A stretch of 64,000 nt of DNA from VRUE01 sp963762205 (GTDB lineage: Bacteria > Actinomycetota > Thermoleophilia > Solirubrobacterales > 70-9), in assembly GCA_963762205.1 (NCBI GenBank), contig CAVXJZ010000003.1, forward strand, positions 248,001 through 312,000, given 5' to 3'. Under the pieces are notes generated by a model, which made no database searches, had not been told where the DNA came from, and saw only the letters and a program-made list of their open reading frames with translations. This document shows, piece by piece, positions 42,290 through 51,800 of this stretch (the stretch's first letter is position 1; every line of letters begins with the position of its first letter). Position numbers and translations under genes: made by a program.

Positions 42290-43573
42290 TCAGCCGCGCA
42301 GCGCTTCCAGGCGGCCGAGGACCTCGGGCAGGTGGGTGAGGTAGGCGCCGTAGTCGAAGATCGCGTCGAGGTCGAGGTCGGGCGCCGCCTCGGCGAGCAG
42401 GTCGCGGAACTCTGTGCCCGTGTCCCAGGCGCGCTGGGCGTTCTCCTGGACCACGCGGTAGGCGTCGTCGCGGGTCATGCCGGACTCGACCAGCGCGGTC
42501 AGCGCCCGCTGGCTGAAGAGGGCCCCGTGGGTCAGCTCGAGGTTTTGGCGCATGCGGTCCTCGCGGATCGTCATCCCCTCGGCGACGCCGGCGGCCAGGC
42601 TCTGCGTGTAGTCGAGCACGGTCGTCGCGTCGGGCAGGATCACCCGCTCGGCCCCGGAGTGGGAGATGTCGCGCTCGTGCCAGAGGGCGATGTTCTCGAG
42701 CCCGGCCTGGGCGTAGCCGCGCAGGACCCGGGCGAGGCCGGTGATCCGCTCGGTGCGGATCGGGTTGCGCTTGTGGGGCATCGCCGAGGAGCCCTTCTGG
42801 CCCGCGCCGAAGGGCTCCTCGACCTCGCGCACCTCGGTGCGCTGCAGGTTGCGGACCTCGGTCGCGAAGCGCTCCAGCCCTCCGCCCGCGACGGCGATCC
42901 GCGAGGTGAGGACCGCGTGGCGGTCGCGGGGGATGACCTGGGTGGCGACGTCCTCGCGGGCCAGCCCGAGCCCCTCCATCACCCGCGCCTCGACCGCCGG
43001 GGGGACCGAGGCGTAGGTGCCGACCGCGCCGGAGAGCTTGCCGAAGGCGAGCTGCTCGAAGGCGTCGGTCAGGCCCCGCAGGTTGCGGTCGGCCTCGAAG
43101 GCGAAGCCGGCAAGGCGCAGCCCGAAGGTGGTCGGCTCCGCGTGGACGCCGTGGGTGCGGCCGACGCAGAGGGTGTCGCGTTGCTCCAGGGCGCGGTCGA
43201 TAAGGGCGTCGCGGTAGGCCTCGGCGCCGGCGAGCAGCGCCTCGCCGGCCTGTCGCAGCTGCAGCGCCAGCGCCGTGTCGAGGACGTCGGAGGAGGTCAG
43301 CCCGTAGTGGACCCAGCGCCCGTGCTCGCCGACCGAGTCGGCGACGACGTCGACGAAGGCGGCGACATCGTGGTCGGTGACCCGCTCGCGCTCCTCGACC
43401 GCCTCGACGGTGAAGGCCGCCCGCTCGCGGCAGGCCGCGGCGGCCTCGGCCGGCACCGTGCCCTCCTCTGCCCAGGCCTCGGTCGCCGCCAGCTCGACCT
43501 CGAGCCAGCACTCCATCTTCCGCTGCGGAGACCACACGGCTCCCATCTCGGGGCGGGTGTACCTGGCTATCAC
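42290..43573 (-). CDS. purB: adenylosuccinate lyase
   Basis: Acts twice in purine synthesis (SAICAR and adenylosuccinate). The fumarase/aspartase-superfamily signature GSSAMPHKRNPIRTERITGL is exact, with VHYGLTSSDVLDTALALQLR, GRTHGVHAEPTTFGLRLAGF and HERDISHSGAERVILPDATT. The start GTG 43573 gives a 427-residue protein. A palindromic repeat (family 1, copy C) ends directly at this start codon, and purE lies just beyond it. Confidence 0.95.
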   Translation of the reverse strand: MIARYTRPEMGAVWSPQRKMECWLEVELAATEAWAEEGTVPAEAAAACRERAAFTVEAVEERERVTDHDVAAFVDVVADSVGEHGRWVHYGLTSSDVLDTALALQLRQAGEALLAGAEAYRDALIDRALEQRDTLCVGRTHGVHAEPTTFGLRLAGFAFEADRNLRGLTDAFEQLAFGKLSGAVGTYASVPPAVEARVMEGLGLAREDVATQVIPRDRHAVLTSRIAVAGGGLERFATEVRNLQRTEVREVEEPFGAGQKGSSAMPHKRNPIRTERITGLARVLRGYAQAGLENIALWHERDISHSGAERVILPDATTVLDYTQSLAAGVAEGMTIREDRMRQNLELTHGALFSQRALTALVESGMTRDDAYRVVQENAQRAWDTGTEFRDLLAEAAPDLDLDAIFDYGAYLTHLPEVLGRLEALRG

Positions 43574-43652
43574 CCGCCACCCCCGGACGCGGAGGGGGCT
43601 GGCAATCCGTATCTGATTCCATTTGCCGGCCCCCGAGCAGAGGAGGTGGCGG
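43574..43652. repeat. palindromic repeat, family 1, copy C between purE and purB
   Basis: The outer stem CCGCCACC (43574-43581) / GGTGGCGG (43645-43652) is perfect. Inside are CCCCGGACGCGGA, an inner 12-base stem GGGGGCTGGCAA (43594-43605) / TTGCCGGCCCCC (43623-43634) with one G-T pair, a 17-base loop beginning TCCGTATCTGATTCC and then GAGCAGAGGAGG. It fills the gap between the purE stop (43662) and the purB GTG (43573) and would be the purB 5' leader. Confidence 0.8.
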
Positions 43653-43661
43653 AATATTTGC

Positions 43662-44162
43662 TCATGCGTTGATGATCCGGGCGGCGAGGACGCCGGCGTT
43701 CTTCGCCCCGTCGATCGCGACGCAGGCGACCGGGATCCCGGGCGGCATCTGCACGGCGGAGAGCAGCGCGTCCAGCCCGCCGAGGCTCTTGCCGAGGATC
43801 GGCACGCCGATCACGGGCAGGTCGGTGTGGGCGGCGGCGACGCCGGGCAGCGCGGCCGACATGCCGGCGCCGGCGATGATCACCTTCAGCCCGCGCATGC
43901 GCGCGTTCGTGCAGTACTCGCGGACCATCTCAGGATCGCGGTGGGCGCTCATCACGCGGACCTCGTAGCGGATGCCGGCGTCGTGCAGGGCGGCGCCGGC
44001 CGGCTGCATCTTGGCCTTGTCGTTCTTCGAGCCCATGATGATCCCGACCAGCGGCTCGTCGACCTCTATTTCGTCGAAGGCCTCCTCGACGGCCGGCATC
44101 GTCGAGGGGTCCGCGGGGAGGCCACCCTCGCGCGGCACGGGGTCCTCTGAGATCTCGCTCAT
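43662..44162 (-). CDS. purE: 5-(carboxyamino)imidazole ribonucleotide mutase
   Basis: PurE core motifs are LVGIIMGSKNDKAKMQPAGA, YEVRVMSAHRDPEMVREYCT, LKVIIAGAGMSAALPGVAAA and LPVIGVPILGKSLGGLDALL, with VACVAIDGAKNAGVLAARI at the end. A 35-residue acidic extension precedes the domain. Class I PurE needs PurK to make N5-CAIR; no purK is in the window, so the carboxylation route cannot be decided here. It follows purD with 17 bases between. Confidence 0.93.
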   Translation of the reverse strand: MSEISEDPVPREGGLPADPSTMPAVEEAFDEIEVDEPLVGIIMGSKNDKAKMQPAGAALHDAGIRYEVRVMSAHRDPEMVREYCTNARMRGLKVIIAGAGMSAALPGVAAAHTDLPVIGVPILGKSLGGLDALLSAVQMPPGIPVACVAIDGAKNAGVLAARIINA

Positions 44163-44179
44163 CTGATCCTCTCTCGGTT

Positions 44180-45454
44180 CTATCCGGGAACGCGCTCGGC
44201 GGCGCGGGCTGCGATGTCGGTGCGGATCTGCATTCCGTCGAACGAGATCCGACGGGCAGCACTGTAAGCGCTCTCGCGAGCGGAGGTCGGGGTGGGGCCG
44301 AGGCCGGTCACGTTGAGCACCCGGCCCCCGGCGGTGACGATCTCGCCGTCCAGCTCGGCGGTCCCCGCGTGGGTCACCTCGGCCAGCTCCGCCGCCTCCT
44401 CGAGGCCGCGGATGACGTCCCCCTTGGAGGAGGAGGCCGGATAGCCGGCGGAGGCGAGGACCACGGTCACGGCCCAGTCCTCGGAGAACTCGGCGCGGGC
44501 GCCGGCCAGCCCTCCCGGCTCGCGCGCGGCGAGCATCAGCTCGAGCAGGTCGGAGCGCAGGCGGGGCAGCACGGCCTGGGTCTCGGGGTCCCCGAAGCGG
44601 GCGTTGAACTCCAGCACCTTCGGTCCCTCGGGCCCGATCATCAGGCCCGCGTAGAGGACGCCGTGGAAGGGCAGGCCGCGGCGCGCCATCGCGTCGAGGA
44701 CCGGGCGGTGGACGGCGTCGACGATCTCCTCCACCTCCGCCGGCCCGAAGCCCGGCACCGGCGAGTAGCTGCCCATGCCGCCCGTGTTCGGCCCCTCGTC
44801 GCCGTCGAAGATCCGCTTGTAGTCCTGGGCCGGGGCGAGGGGGAGGACGTTCTCGCCGTCGCAGAGCGCCAGCAGCGAGAGCTCCTCGCCCTCGAGGAAC
44901 TCCTCGAGCACCACGGTCGTGTCGCCGAAGCGCCGCTCGGTGAAGAAGACGTCGGCCGCGTCGCGCGCCTCGGCCTCGCTCGCGCAGATGATCACTCCCT
45001 TGCCGGCGGCCAGGCCGTCGGCCTTGAGCACCGCGGGGTAGGAGGCGCCCGGAAGCTGCTCGGCCGCCTGCTCGCGGCCGCGCAGCAGGACGTGCGAGGC
45101 GGTCGGCACCCCCGCCTCGGCCATCAGCTCCTTGGCGAACGCCTTCGAGCCCTCGAGCTCGGCGGCGGCGCCGCCGGGCCCGAAGGCCGGCACGCCCACC
45201 TCGGCCAGCGCGTCGACCGCGCCGGCGACCAGGGCCGCCTCGGGCCCGATCGCGACCAGGTCGACACCCCGCCCGACCGCCGCGGCGACGATCGCCTCGA
45301 CGTCGTCGGCGCCGACCTCGGGCAGGCACTCGGCGTCGGCGGCGATCCCGGCGTTGCCCGGGGCGCAGAGCAGCTCGGTCGCCCGGGAGGAGCGCGACAG
45401 CGCGCGGACGAGCGCGTGCTCGCGCCCGCCGCCGCCGACGACGAGGACCTTCAA
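44180..45454 (-). CDS. purD: phosphoribosylamine-glycine ligase
   Basis: An ATP-grasp enzyme, second step of the pathway. KVLVVGGGGREHALVRALSR, LVAIGPEAALVAGAVDALAE, FGPGGAAAELEGSKAFAKEL, SYPAVLKADGLAAGKGVIIC, DYKRIFDGDEGPNTGGMGSY, GVLYAGLMIGPEGPKVLEFN and ARFGDPETQ are all present; 424 residues, full length. The start codon is TTG 45454, preceded immediately by a palindromic repeat and overlapped (TTGA) by the stop of an 18-codon upstream mini-ORF. That suggests restart-dependent translation. Confidence 0.95.
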   Translation of the reverse strand: MKVLVVGGGGREHALVRALSRSSRATELLCAPGNAGIAADAECLPEVGADDVEAIVAAAVGRGVDLVAIGPEAALVAGAVDALAEVGVPAFGPGGAAAELEGSKAFAKELMAEAGVPTASHVLLRGREQAAEQLPGASYPAVLKADGLAAGKGVIICASEAEARDAADVFFTERRFGDTTVVLEEFLEGEELSLLALCDGENVLPLAPAQDYKRIFDGDEGPNTGGMGSYSPVPGFGPAEVEEIVDAVHRPVLDAMARRGLPFHGVLYAGLMIGPEGPKVLEFNARFGDPETQAVLPRLRSDLLELMLAAREPGGLAGARAEFSEDWAVTVVLASAGYPASSSKGDVIRGLEEAAELAEVTHAGTAELDGEIVTAGGRVLNVTGLGPTPTSARESAYSAARRISFDGMQIRTDIAARAAERVPG

Positions 45455-45529
45455 GCCGCCCCCGGACGCGGAAGCGAATGCCTGTCCATATCTGTTTCTT
45501 CAGGCATGAGCGAGAGCAGAGGAGGCGGC
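45455..45529. repeat. palindromic repeat, family 1, copy D directly before the purD start, with an 18-codon upstream mini-ORF
   Basis: The outer stem GCCGCC (45455-45460) / GGCGGC (45524-45529) and inner stem ATGCCTG (45478-45484) / CAGGCAT (45501-45507) flank a 16-base loop TCCATATCTGTTTCTT, nearly the loop of copy C. CCCCCGGACGCGGA and GAGCAGAGGAGG are shared with copy C. On the minus strand an ATG at 45507 opens MPEETDMDRHSLPRPGAA, ending with TGA 45451-45453 that overlaps the purD TTG. Confidence 0.8.
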
Positions 45530-45533
45530 GTTT

Positions 45534-45815
45534 TTATATCGAGCCGGCGAAGTCCTCGGCCGGGATCGCGCTCAGGGTCTGGCTGGTCATCGTCCCGCGC
45601 GAGCCGAGCTCGACCGAGACCTTGGCCATCGTCTGCTCGTCGGGGGCTTCGACGACGGTGATGAAGTCGTACTGGCCGAGCGTCGCGTACTGGGCGATGA
45701 CCTTGGCGCCGATCTGCTCGACCTCGCTGTTGACCTCCGAGACGCGTCCGGGGTTGTTCTTAAGGGTCCGGACGCCGTCGGGGGTCAGGTTGGTCAGCAT
45801 CACGTAGGTGGGCAT
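45534..45815 (-). CDS. GYD-domain protein
   Basis: The 93-residue protein is a typical GYD-domain small protein: PTYVMLTNLTPDGVRTLKNN, QIGAKVIAQYATLGQYDFIT with the GQYD variant of the G-Y/x-D motif, VVEAPDEQTMAKVSVELGSR, and TMTSQTLSAIPAEDF. It is an alpha/beta ferredoxin-like fold of unknown role, common in actinobacteria. The start has a good GGAGG (45821-45825 on the plus complement). It is upstream of purD on the same strand, separated by repeat copy D. Confidence 0.8.
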   Translation of the reverse strand: MPTYVMLTNLTPDGVRTLKNNPGRVSEVNSEVEQIGAKVIAQYATLGQYDFITVVEAPDEQTMAKVSVELGSRGTMTSQTLSAIPAEDFAGSI

Positions 45816-45871
45816 GGAGGACCTCCTCGTAGGTGGGCAACGAGCCTACGTGATGCAGGCAGTCAGGATCC

Positions 45872-47572
45872 CTACCCGTCGAAGCCGGCGTGCACGTGAT
45901 CGCAGTGATCGGGCAGCGCGAACGCTTCGCCCGGCCCGTCCACGTCGAAGCAGTAGATCAGCTCGGTGGGGTGCACCGGCGCCGGCAGATAGGCCAGCGT
46001 GCGGGCGAGGTTTGCGCAGGGCGCGTCGATCGCCGTCTCGGTGCAGGAGACCCCGTCGACCGCGGCGATGTCCATCGCCCTGCCGAAGAAGTGGTTCGAC
46101 ACGTAGCCGCTCGCCGTGTACTGGGAGTGGTCGGAGCGCAGGGAGGAGAGTGTCAGTTCGTGCTCCTGGGTGATGGCGCCGATCAGGCCGACGATCCGCG
46201 GGTCGACCGCGCCGCCGAGCAGGTCCTGCAGCTCGAGGTCGTTGGAGAGGTTGAGGTTCTCCCAGTTGATCGGAGCGGCGGCGGAGCCGGGCAGCGCCAC
46301 CGCCCAGTCGACGGTCTGCAGGCTGCAGCCGCCGTCGCCCTTGACCTGCTCGGCCTGGGCGAGCACCGCTTCCACGTACCAGTGGGCCTGGTTGTGGGTG
46401 AAGATGCCGGCGCGCAGGCTCCCCCGCGACCAGATCAGCCGCGCCAGGGTGGCGGCCGAGTCGTCGGGGTCGGAGCGGCGGATGTGGCCGTCTTCGTCGC
46501 CGTCGACCGCGTAGGTCTTCCACTCGGAGCCGTCGAGGCCGAGCGGGCCGAACTTCTGCAGCTGTCGCTTCGCCATGCCGCGCCCGAAGTTGGACTCGAG
46601 CCGGGCGACCGCGGCCAGCGCCCAGACCCCCTTGCGCCCCAGTTCGTAGCGGGCGGCGGCGGTCTCGAAGGCGGTCAGGTACTCGGCGGGGACCGCGTCG
46701 CGCCAGTCCTCGTCGGGGCGGCAGCTGAGCACCTGCAGCTGCGGGGTGAGGGCGAAGCCCCCGCCCGGCGAGACGCCCCCGACGCCGCTGTAGCAGGCGG
46801 CGTTGGCGAGCACGTCGGCGACGTACCAGTCGGCGTGGTTGTAGGCGTAGATCGCGCTGTAGGTGTCGGCGGGCATGCCCGCGGCGCTCAGGTAGTTGGC
46901 GGCGGCGTAGATCGCGTCCTCGGGGTTGTAGGGGTCGCGGACCCCGTCGCCGTTGGCGTCGACCCCGTAGCCGTCCCAGGTCGAGGGGATGAACTGCATC
47001 CAGCCCATCGCCCCGGCCGAGGAGACGTTGAGGTTGGAGCCGAACGCCGTCTCGATCTCGTTGATCCCGGCCAGCACGGCGGCACCCTGCGGGCCGAGGC
47101 CGTAGGCCGTGGCGGCCCGCTGGTAGATCGGGATCAGGACCGGGGGGACGCCGGACCCGGCGCAGCTGGAGCTCGGGATCGAGGGGATCTGGAAGGGTTC
47201 GCCCGGCGCCGCGGGAGCCTCCGACCCTCCTTCGCCCGTGTCCTCCTTCTTGGCCTGTTCGGGCGCCCCCTTCGCGCCCGGGGAGGTGCCGCCCGTGCCC
47301 TCGGCCTGGTCGGAGTGGGTCGTGCGGGGAGCCGTCGTCGGGGGCGCGGCCAGCGTGTCGCCCTGCTTCACGGTCGCAGCGGCGTCGCCGCCCGGCGCCG
47401 CGGAGCTCGCCGGGGAGGTCGGCGCCGCGGCGTCCGGCGCGGGCGCCGTCGCCGAGCTGGCGGCGGGCATCGCCGGCCCGGACGGGCCGGGCAGTTCCGC
47501 GGCAAGCGCCGAGGACGCGGCGAGCAGCGCCGCGAAGGCCCCCAGCAGGAATGTCTCCCTCAGCCGCTTCAT
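45872..47572 (-). CDS. secreted lytic transglycosylase with C-terminal LAS/M15-like domain
   Basis: A signal peptide (FLLGAFAALLAASSALA) is followed by an Ala/Pro/Thr-rich linker to about residue 130. Next comes an MltB-type transglycosylase domain: AVLAGINEIETAFGSNLNVS with the catalytic Glu, SAGAMGWMQFIPSTWDGYGV, DGVRDPYNPEDAIYAAANYL. A second, weaker copy follows near residues 300-400 (LAAVARLESNFGRGMAKRQL, KFGPLGLDGSEWKTYAVDG). The C-terminus carries SNHFFGRAMDIAAVDGVSC and LPDHCDHVHAGFDG, the HxxGxAxD and HxH zinc pattern of D,D-peptidases. So one protein may cut both glycan and peptide. It is coupled to the next gene (one-base gap). Confidence 0.8.
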   Translation of the reverse strand: MKRLRETFLLGAFAALLAASSALAAELPGPSGPAMPAASSATAPAPDAAAPTSPASSAAPGGDAAATVKQGDTLAAPPTTAPRTTHSDQAEGTGGTSPGAKGAPEQAKKEDTGEGGSEAPAAPGEPFQIPSIPSSSCAGSGVPPVLIPIYQRAATAYGLGPQGAAVLAGINEIETAFGSNLNVSSAGAMGWMQFIPSTWDGYGVDANGDGVRDPYNPEDAIYAAANYLSAAGMPADTYSAIYAYNHADWYVADVLANAACYSGVGGVSPGGGFALTPQLQVLSCRPDEDWRDAVPAEYLTAFETAAARYELGRKGVWALAAVARLESNFGRGMAKRQLQKFGPLGLDGSEWKTYAVDGDEDGHIRRSDPDDSAATLARLIWSRGSLRAGIFTHNQAHWYVEAVLAQAEQVKGDGGCSLQTVDWAVALPGSAAAPINWENLNLSNDLELQDLLGGAVDPRIVGLIGAITQEHELTLSSLRSDHSQYTASGYVSNHFFGRAMDIAAVDGVSCTETAIDAPCANLARTLAYLPAPVHPTELIYCFDVDGPGEAFALPDHCDHVHAGFDG

Positions 47573-47573
47573 C

Positions 47574-48581
47574 TCAGCCCAGGATGTCCGTGACCTTCCA
47601 CTCCGGCTTCTTCCCCTCGGCGCCCGGGTCGCTCGATTGCGATCCCCCGCCGGCGGGGGAGGTCTTCGCCATGTCGAGCCTCAGCTCGCTGGTCACTCCG
47701 ACCCGCAGCAGGGAGACGCTGAGGATGTAGGTGCCGCCGTGCTTCGGGCCGGCGACCACGTTGAGGACCTTGGCCTGCGGCACCCTGACGTTGGCCGGCA
47801 GCCGTGGCGGGCGCTTGAGCAGCGCCCGGGTCAGGTCGGGTGTCGCCGTCTCGCGGAGGATCGCCCTCAGCTTGGCGTTGTCCCGGCCGGTCTCGTAGAG
47901 GGCAAAGGCGCCGGCGAACCGCCGCGCGACCTTGATCGCCGCCGGCCCGGCGACCTCGGAGCCCGAGGCGGGGGCCGACCCCGCGCTCGAGCCCGTCGTG
48001 CCGGCCGCGGCCGCGGCACTCTGGGTGTCCGCGCCCGCGGCGGAGGTGGAGCCGGCGGTCTGCGCGGCCTGCGCTTCGATCGCGGCGTCCGCCTTCGGCA
48101 CGCCGCCGCCGCCCTCGGGGGCGAAGTCGGGGTTGGAGCCCTGCAGCACCGTCGCCGCGGAGGCGGCCGCGGCCTTGCCCGGCTCGGAGGTCGGGACGAC
48201 GGCGGTGGCGCCGGAGATCGGCGCGGCGACACGGACCGAGGGGCCGGGGGCGCGGTTGTCGCCGCCGGAGGGATCGGAGACGATGATCCCGGCGGCGACG
48301 CCGGCGGCGGCGAGGAGGATCGTCGCGGCGAGGACGCCGATGCGCACGGGCCGGCTCCAGAGGGCGGTCTCTTCCTGGACCGGCCAGATCAGCCAGTGCT
48401 CGACCGCCCAGGCGATCCGCTCGAACGGCCACCTGACGACCTCGATCAGGGCTTGGAGGACGTCGCCCGCGCCGCCGACGACGCGGTCCTCGACCGCCCA
48501 GGCGGCACTGGCCAGCGACGAGCGCAGGAGCGTGCTGCTCCCCGTTCCCGGGTTGGAGTTCGGTCTACGTAGCGTCGGCAT
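47574..48581 (-). CDS. single-TM protein with NTF2-like extracytoplasmic domain, TcpC-like
   Basis: A cytoplasmic N-terminus of about 75 residues (two Trp-rich amphipathic helices around WAVEDRVVGGAG and PFERIAWAVEHWLIWP) leads to one membrane segment (RIGVLAATILLAAAGVAAGI). A long Ala/Ser/Thr linker follows and then a folded domain: AAIKVARRFAGAFALYETGR, LRAILRETATPDLTRALLKR, GTYILSVSLLRVGVTSELRL. The last domain has the NTF2-like shape of TcpC/VirB8-type proteins. Its pairing with a lytic transglycosylase is typical of conjugation or secretion modules, but no ATPase or other subunits are here. Function is inferred only. Confidence 0.6.
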   Translation of the reverse strand: MPTLRRPNSNPGTGSSTLLRSSLASAAWAVEDRVVGGAGDVLQALIEVVRWPFERIAWAVEHWLIWPVQEETALWSRPVRIGVLAATILLAAAGVAAGIIVSDPSGGDNRAPGPSVRVAAPISGATAVVPTSEPGKAAAASAATVLQGSNPDFAPEGGGGVPKADAAIEAQAAQTAGSTSAAGADTQSAAAAAGTTGSSAGSAPASGSEVAGPAAIKVARRFAGAFALYETGRDNAKLRAILRETATPDLTRALLKRPPRLPANVRVPQAKVLNVVAGPKHGGTYILSVSLLRVGVTSELRLDMAKTSPAGGGSQSSDPGAEGKKPEWKVTDILG

Positions 48582-48830
48582 TCTCTGAGCTCATGCAGGT
48601 TACGTCTATTTTCGGCATCCCTGGCGGATTCCTGACCCTCTGGACTATGGTTCCCACCCCCACACGCCTGAATACCAGCCGATAGTTAGCGCTACATAAG
48701 TAACAAGGTCGTTAGGCGGTCGATTTGGCGGCGCCCGAAGTTCGGCCCAGAGCGCTGGGATAGCCGTCGAGGAGGCTTGCGAACCGTCGCCCGATCGTCG
48801 ATGCTGCAGGTGGACGGCAAGGACAGATCG

Positions 48831-51800
48831 ATGCGGACCCTGCTCGCACTCCCCGGCGCAATCGCGGCACTCCTGTTTTCGCTCGCCGCGCCTGCCACCG
48901 CCGCCGTCTACGACCTCACGCCGGACCCGCGGGCGGAGAAGCCGGACATCGCCGTCGACTCCTCCGGAGCAGCCCACGTCGCCTGGAATGTCCGCACGGA
49001 GCGTCACCGAACCGGACCTGCTCGTCTACTGCAGGGTCCCAAGGGGGGGCCGCTCGTGCGCCGCGACCCAGACCTTCGCGCTTCCCTACAACGGCCTCGC
49101 CACCCATGTGGAGATCGCCCCCTCCGGCGCGGTCGTGCTGGTCGCCGTGCGCTGTTGCGGCTCGCCCCTCGGGCACGCGTCGGGGACCCCTGCCTACGCG
49201 CTCACCTCGGCCGACGGCGGCACGACGTTCTCGACGCCGGTCCAGATCTCGGAACGCTTCTACGGCGCCGGACAGGAGGTCGCCTTCGGGCCCGGCGACT
49301 TCTCGGTCTCGCTGGTCGGCGGCTTCGGCGGCGGCAACGAGGGCGTCATCTACCAGTCGGCCCAGCTCGGAACGGTGGACGAGGCGGCGGCCGACCTGAC
49401 CAACGGCGACTGGACCAAGGCCTTCTACCCGTCGGTCGGCTTCGTCGATCCCCTCACCCCGCTGGTCGCCTACACGGGCGGCCCCTCGGGCACGCCGAGC
49501 CGGATCTACTTCCGGCTCTGGGGCGGCTCGGGCAGCTACGACGACGTCGCCACCTGGGGACCGGAGACCCTCGTCCCGGGGGGCGGCTCGGAGGCGAAGC
49601 TTGCCAGCGGGCCGCGCGGCGTCTTCCTCGTCTACCAGGGCCTCAAGCCTCCGTACCAGTACTTCGTCCGCCGCTACGAGGCGGGCAACTTCCCGAAGAG
49701 CTCCCAGACCGTGGTCAGCGACCCGCGCAGCGGCCAGTCGGCGATCTTCCGCGACCTCTTCGAGGACCGCGGCGGCAATCTGCACGCCGCCTTCCGCCAG
49801 CGCTCGAAGCGGGGGGTGACGGGCCTGCGGCAGCGCACCTCGGTCGACGGCGCCGAGAGCTGGGACAGGGTCGAGGTGCTGGCGGGCGGCCCGGTCGCCG
49901 ACGATCTCTTCAACCTGCGGGTCGGCGCCGCGCCCGACGCCGGCGGCGCCGTGGTCGGCGACCACAACTCCAAGGGGCCGATCTGGTTCGCGCCGTTCAG
50001 GCCTGCGGCCGGCTCGGGCAAGGGCTCCTGCAGCCCGACCGTGAAGCTCGGCAAGGCGGTCGCCCGCGCTCTCAAGGGCTGCTTCTCCCACAAGAAGGGC
50101 GGGGGCTGGGTCGCCGGCGGCCCCGTGAAGCTCAACGGCGTCGACATCGAGCCGGCGGGCGGCGGCGGCAAGGCGAGCGCCTCCGGCGCCTTCCACGTCA
50201 CCGCCAGCCCCGGCGCCCGGACCCTGGTGACGAGCGGCGCGGCGAAGGTGCGGGTCGGGAAGGTGGTGCTCGAAAAGGGGAAGGTCGCCTGGAAGCTGCC
50301 GGCGGGCGACGGCAAGGTGGTGCGGGTCGGCGCCGCCGACGGAACCGTCTTCCACGACCTGGGCCAGTTCGCCAAGAAGCTCTTCGACCTGCCCGTCGAC
50401 GGCGACGCCGAGCTCCTGATCAAGGGCGAAGGGGCCGCGATCCCGGTGAACCTGCGGATGCCGGCGCTGATCGGCGGCGTCACCGGCAAGACCGTCCTCC
50501 ACACCAACCAGGAAGGCCAGGTCCTCGGCGGGATGAAGATCGACGTGCCGACGGCGGCGATCGGCCCGCTGCACATCGCCTCGGTCCACCTCTCCTACGC
50601 CGGCGAGAACGAATTCGCCGGCGGCGCGGAGATCCTCCTGCCCCCCGCCTACGCGAAGCCGGTCAAGGTCAGCTTCGCGATCGACGACGGCGATCTCATC
50701 CGGCTCGACATCGATCCCCTGATCCAGTTCGTCCCCACGTTGCCGATCGTCGGCTCGCCTCCCTCGCCGCTGGTCGGCCTCGACGAGATCGGCTTCAGCT
50801 ACGTGCGCAAGCCGGCATCGAGGCTGTTCACCGGCAACCTCGTCCTGGTCGCCGGGCCGAAGCTCTTCGGGCTGCGGATCGTCGACCTCGACGGGACGGT
50901 CGCACTCGAGTTCCCCGAGTCGGCCCCCTCGACCCTGACCGCGAACGGCGAGCTGCACGTGGTCCGCGTGCCGCTCGCCAACGCCTTCGCCCGCTACACC
51001 GTCGGCCTGCCCGGCAGCCTCGAGTTCGGCGGCAGCTTCGAAGTCGAAGGCATCGGCGGCTCGGTCCACGGTTACGTCGATCTCGCCAACGGCGACTTCA
51101 GCGCCTCCGGCAAGGCCGGCATCGGCCCCCTTTCCGGCGAAGTTGTGATGAACCAGGATGGCTTCGGCGCCTGCATCCCCAACCCCTTCGGCGAGGACCC
51201 GGGGTTCGGCTGGAAGTGGGGCGCCATCTCGCCCTCCTACGGCTGCCCCGGCTCGGGCGTGCTCGGCCGGGCCTCCTCGGCCACCGCTGCCGCCGCCGGC
51301 CCGCCGCCGGCGTTGGTCCGGGCGAAGGTCGGGGGCAAGGGCAGGCGGCGGAGCCTCAGATTCAGGGTGCGGCGCTCGCCCGGCCAACGGGTCACCTTCG
51401 CCGAGGAGTCGGGGCGCGTCTACCGTGAGATCGGCAGCTCGGCCAAGGGGCGCGGAACGCTCAAGTTCCACCCCGCGCCGGGCCCCGGCGGGCGCCGGCG
51501 GATCGTCGCCGTCGTCGAGCAGGGCGGCGTGCCCTGGGCAAAGCTCACCGTAGCCCGTTACAAGGCGCCGCCCCTGCGCCGGCTGCGGGCGCCGCGCCGC
51601 GCCCGCGCCCGCCGCTCGGGCAGCAAGCTGGTGGTCGCCTGGGCCGCCGTCAAGGGCGCCAAGGGCTATGAGGTCCGGGTCGATCTGCCGCGCGACGGCC
51701 GCCGGCTGCTCTTCTTCCCGCCGGCCAAGCGCCACCGCCTGCGGGTCAAGGGCCTCGAGCGCAGCGACCTGGCCCGCGTCCGGGTGGCGGCGATCGGCGC

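Noticed and set aside
48590..48830. AT-richer gap between divergent genes as a replication or regulatory region
   Set aside because: I see no repeats, DnaA-box cluster or clear promoter pair; probably just the divergent promoter region.
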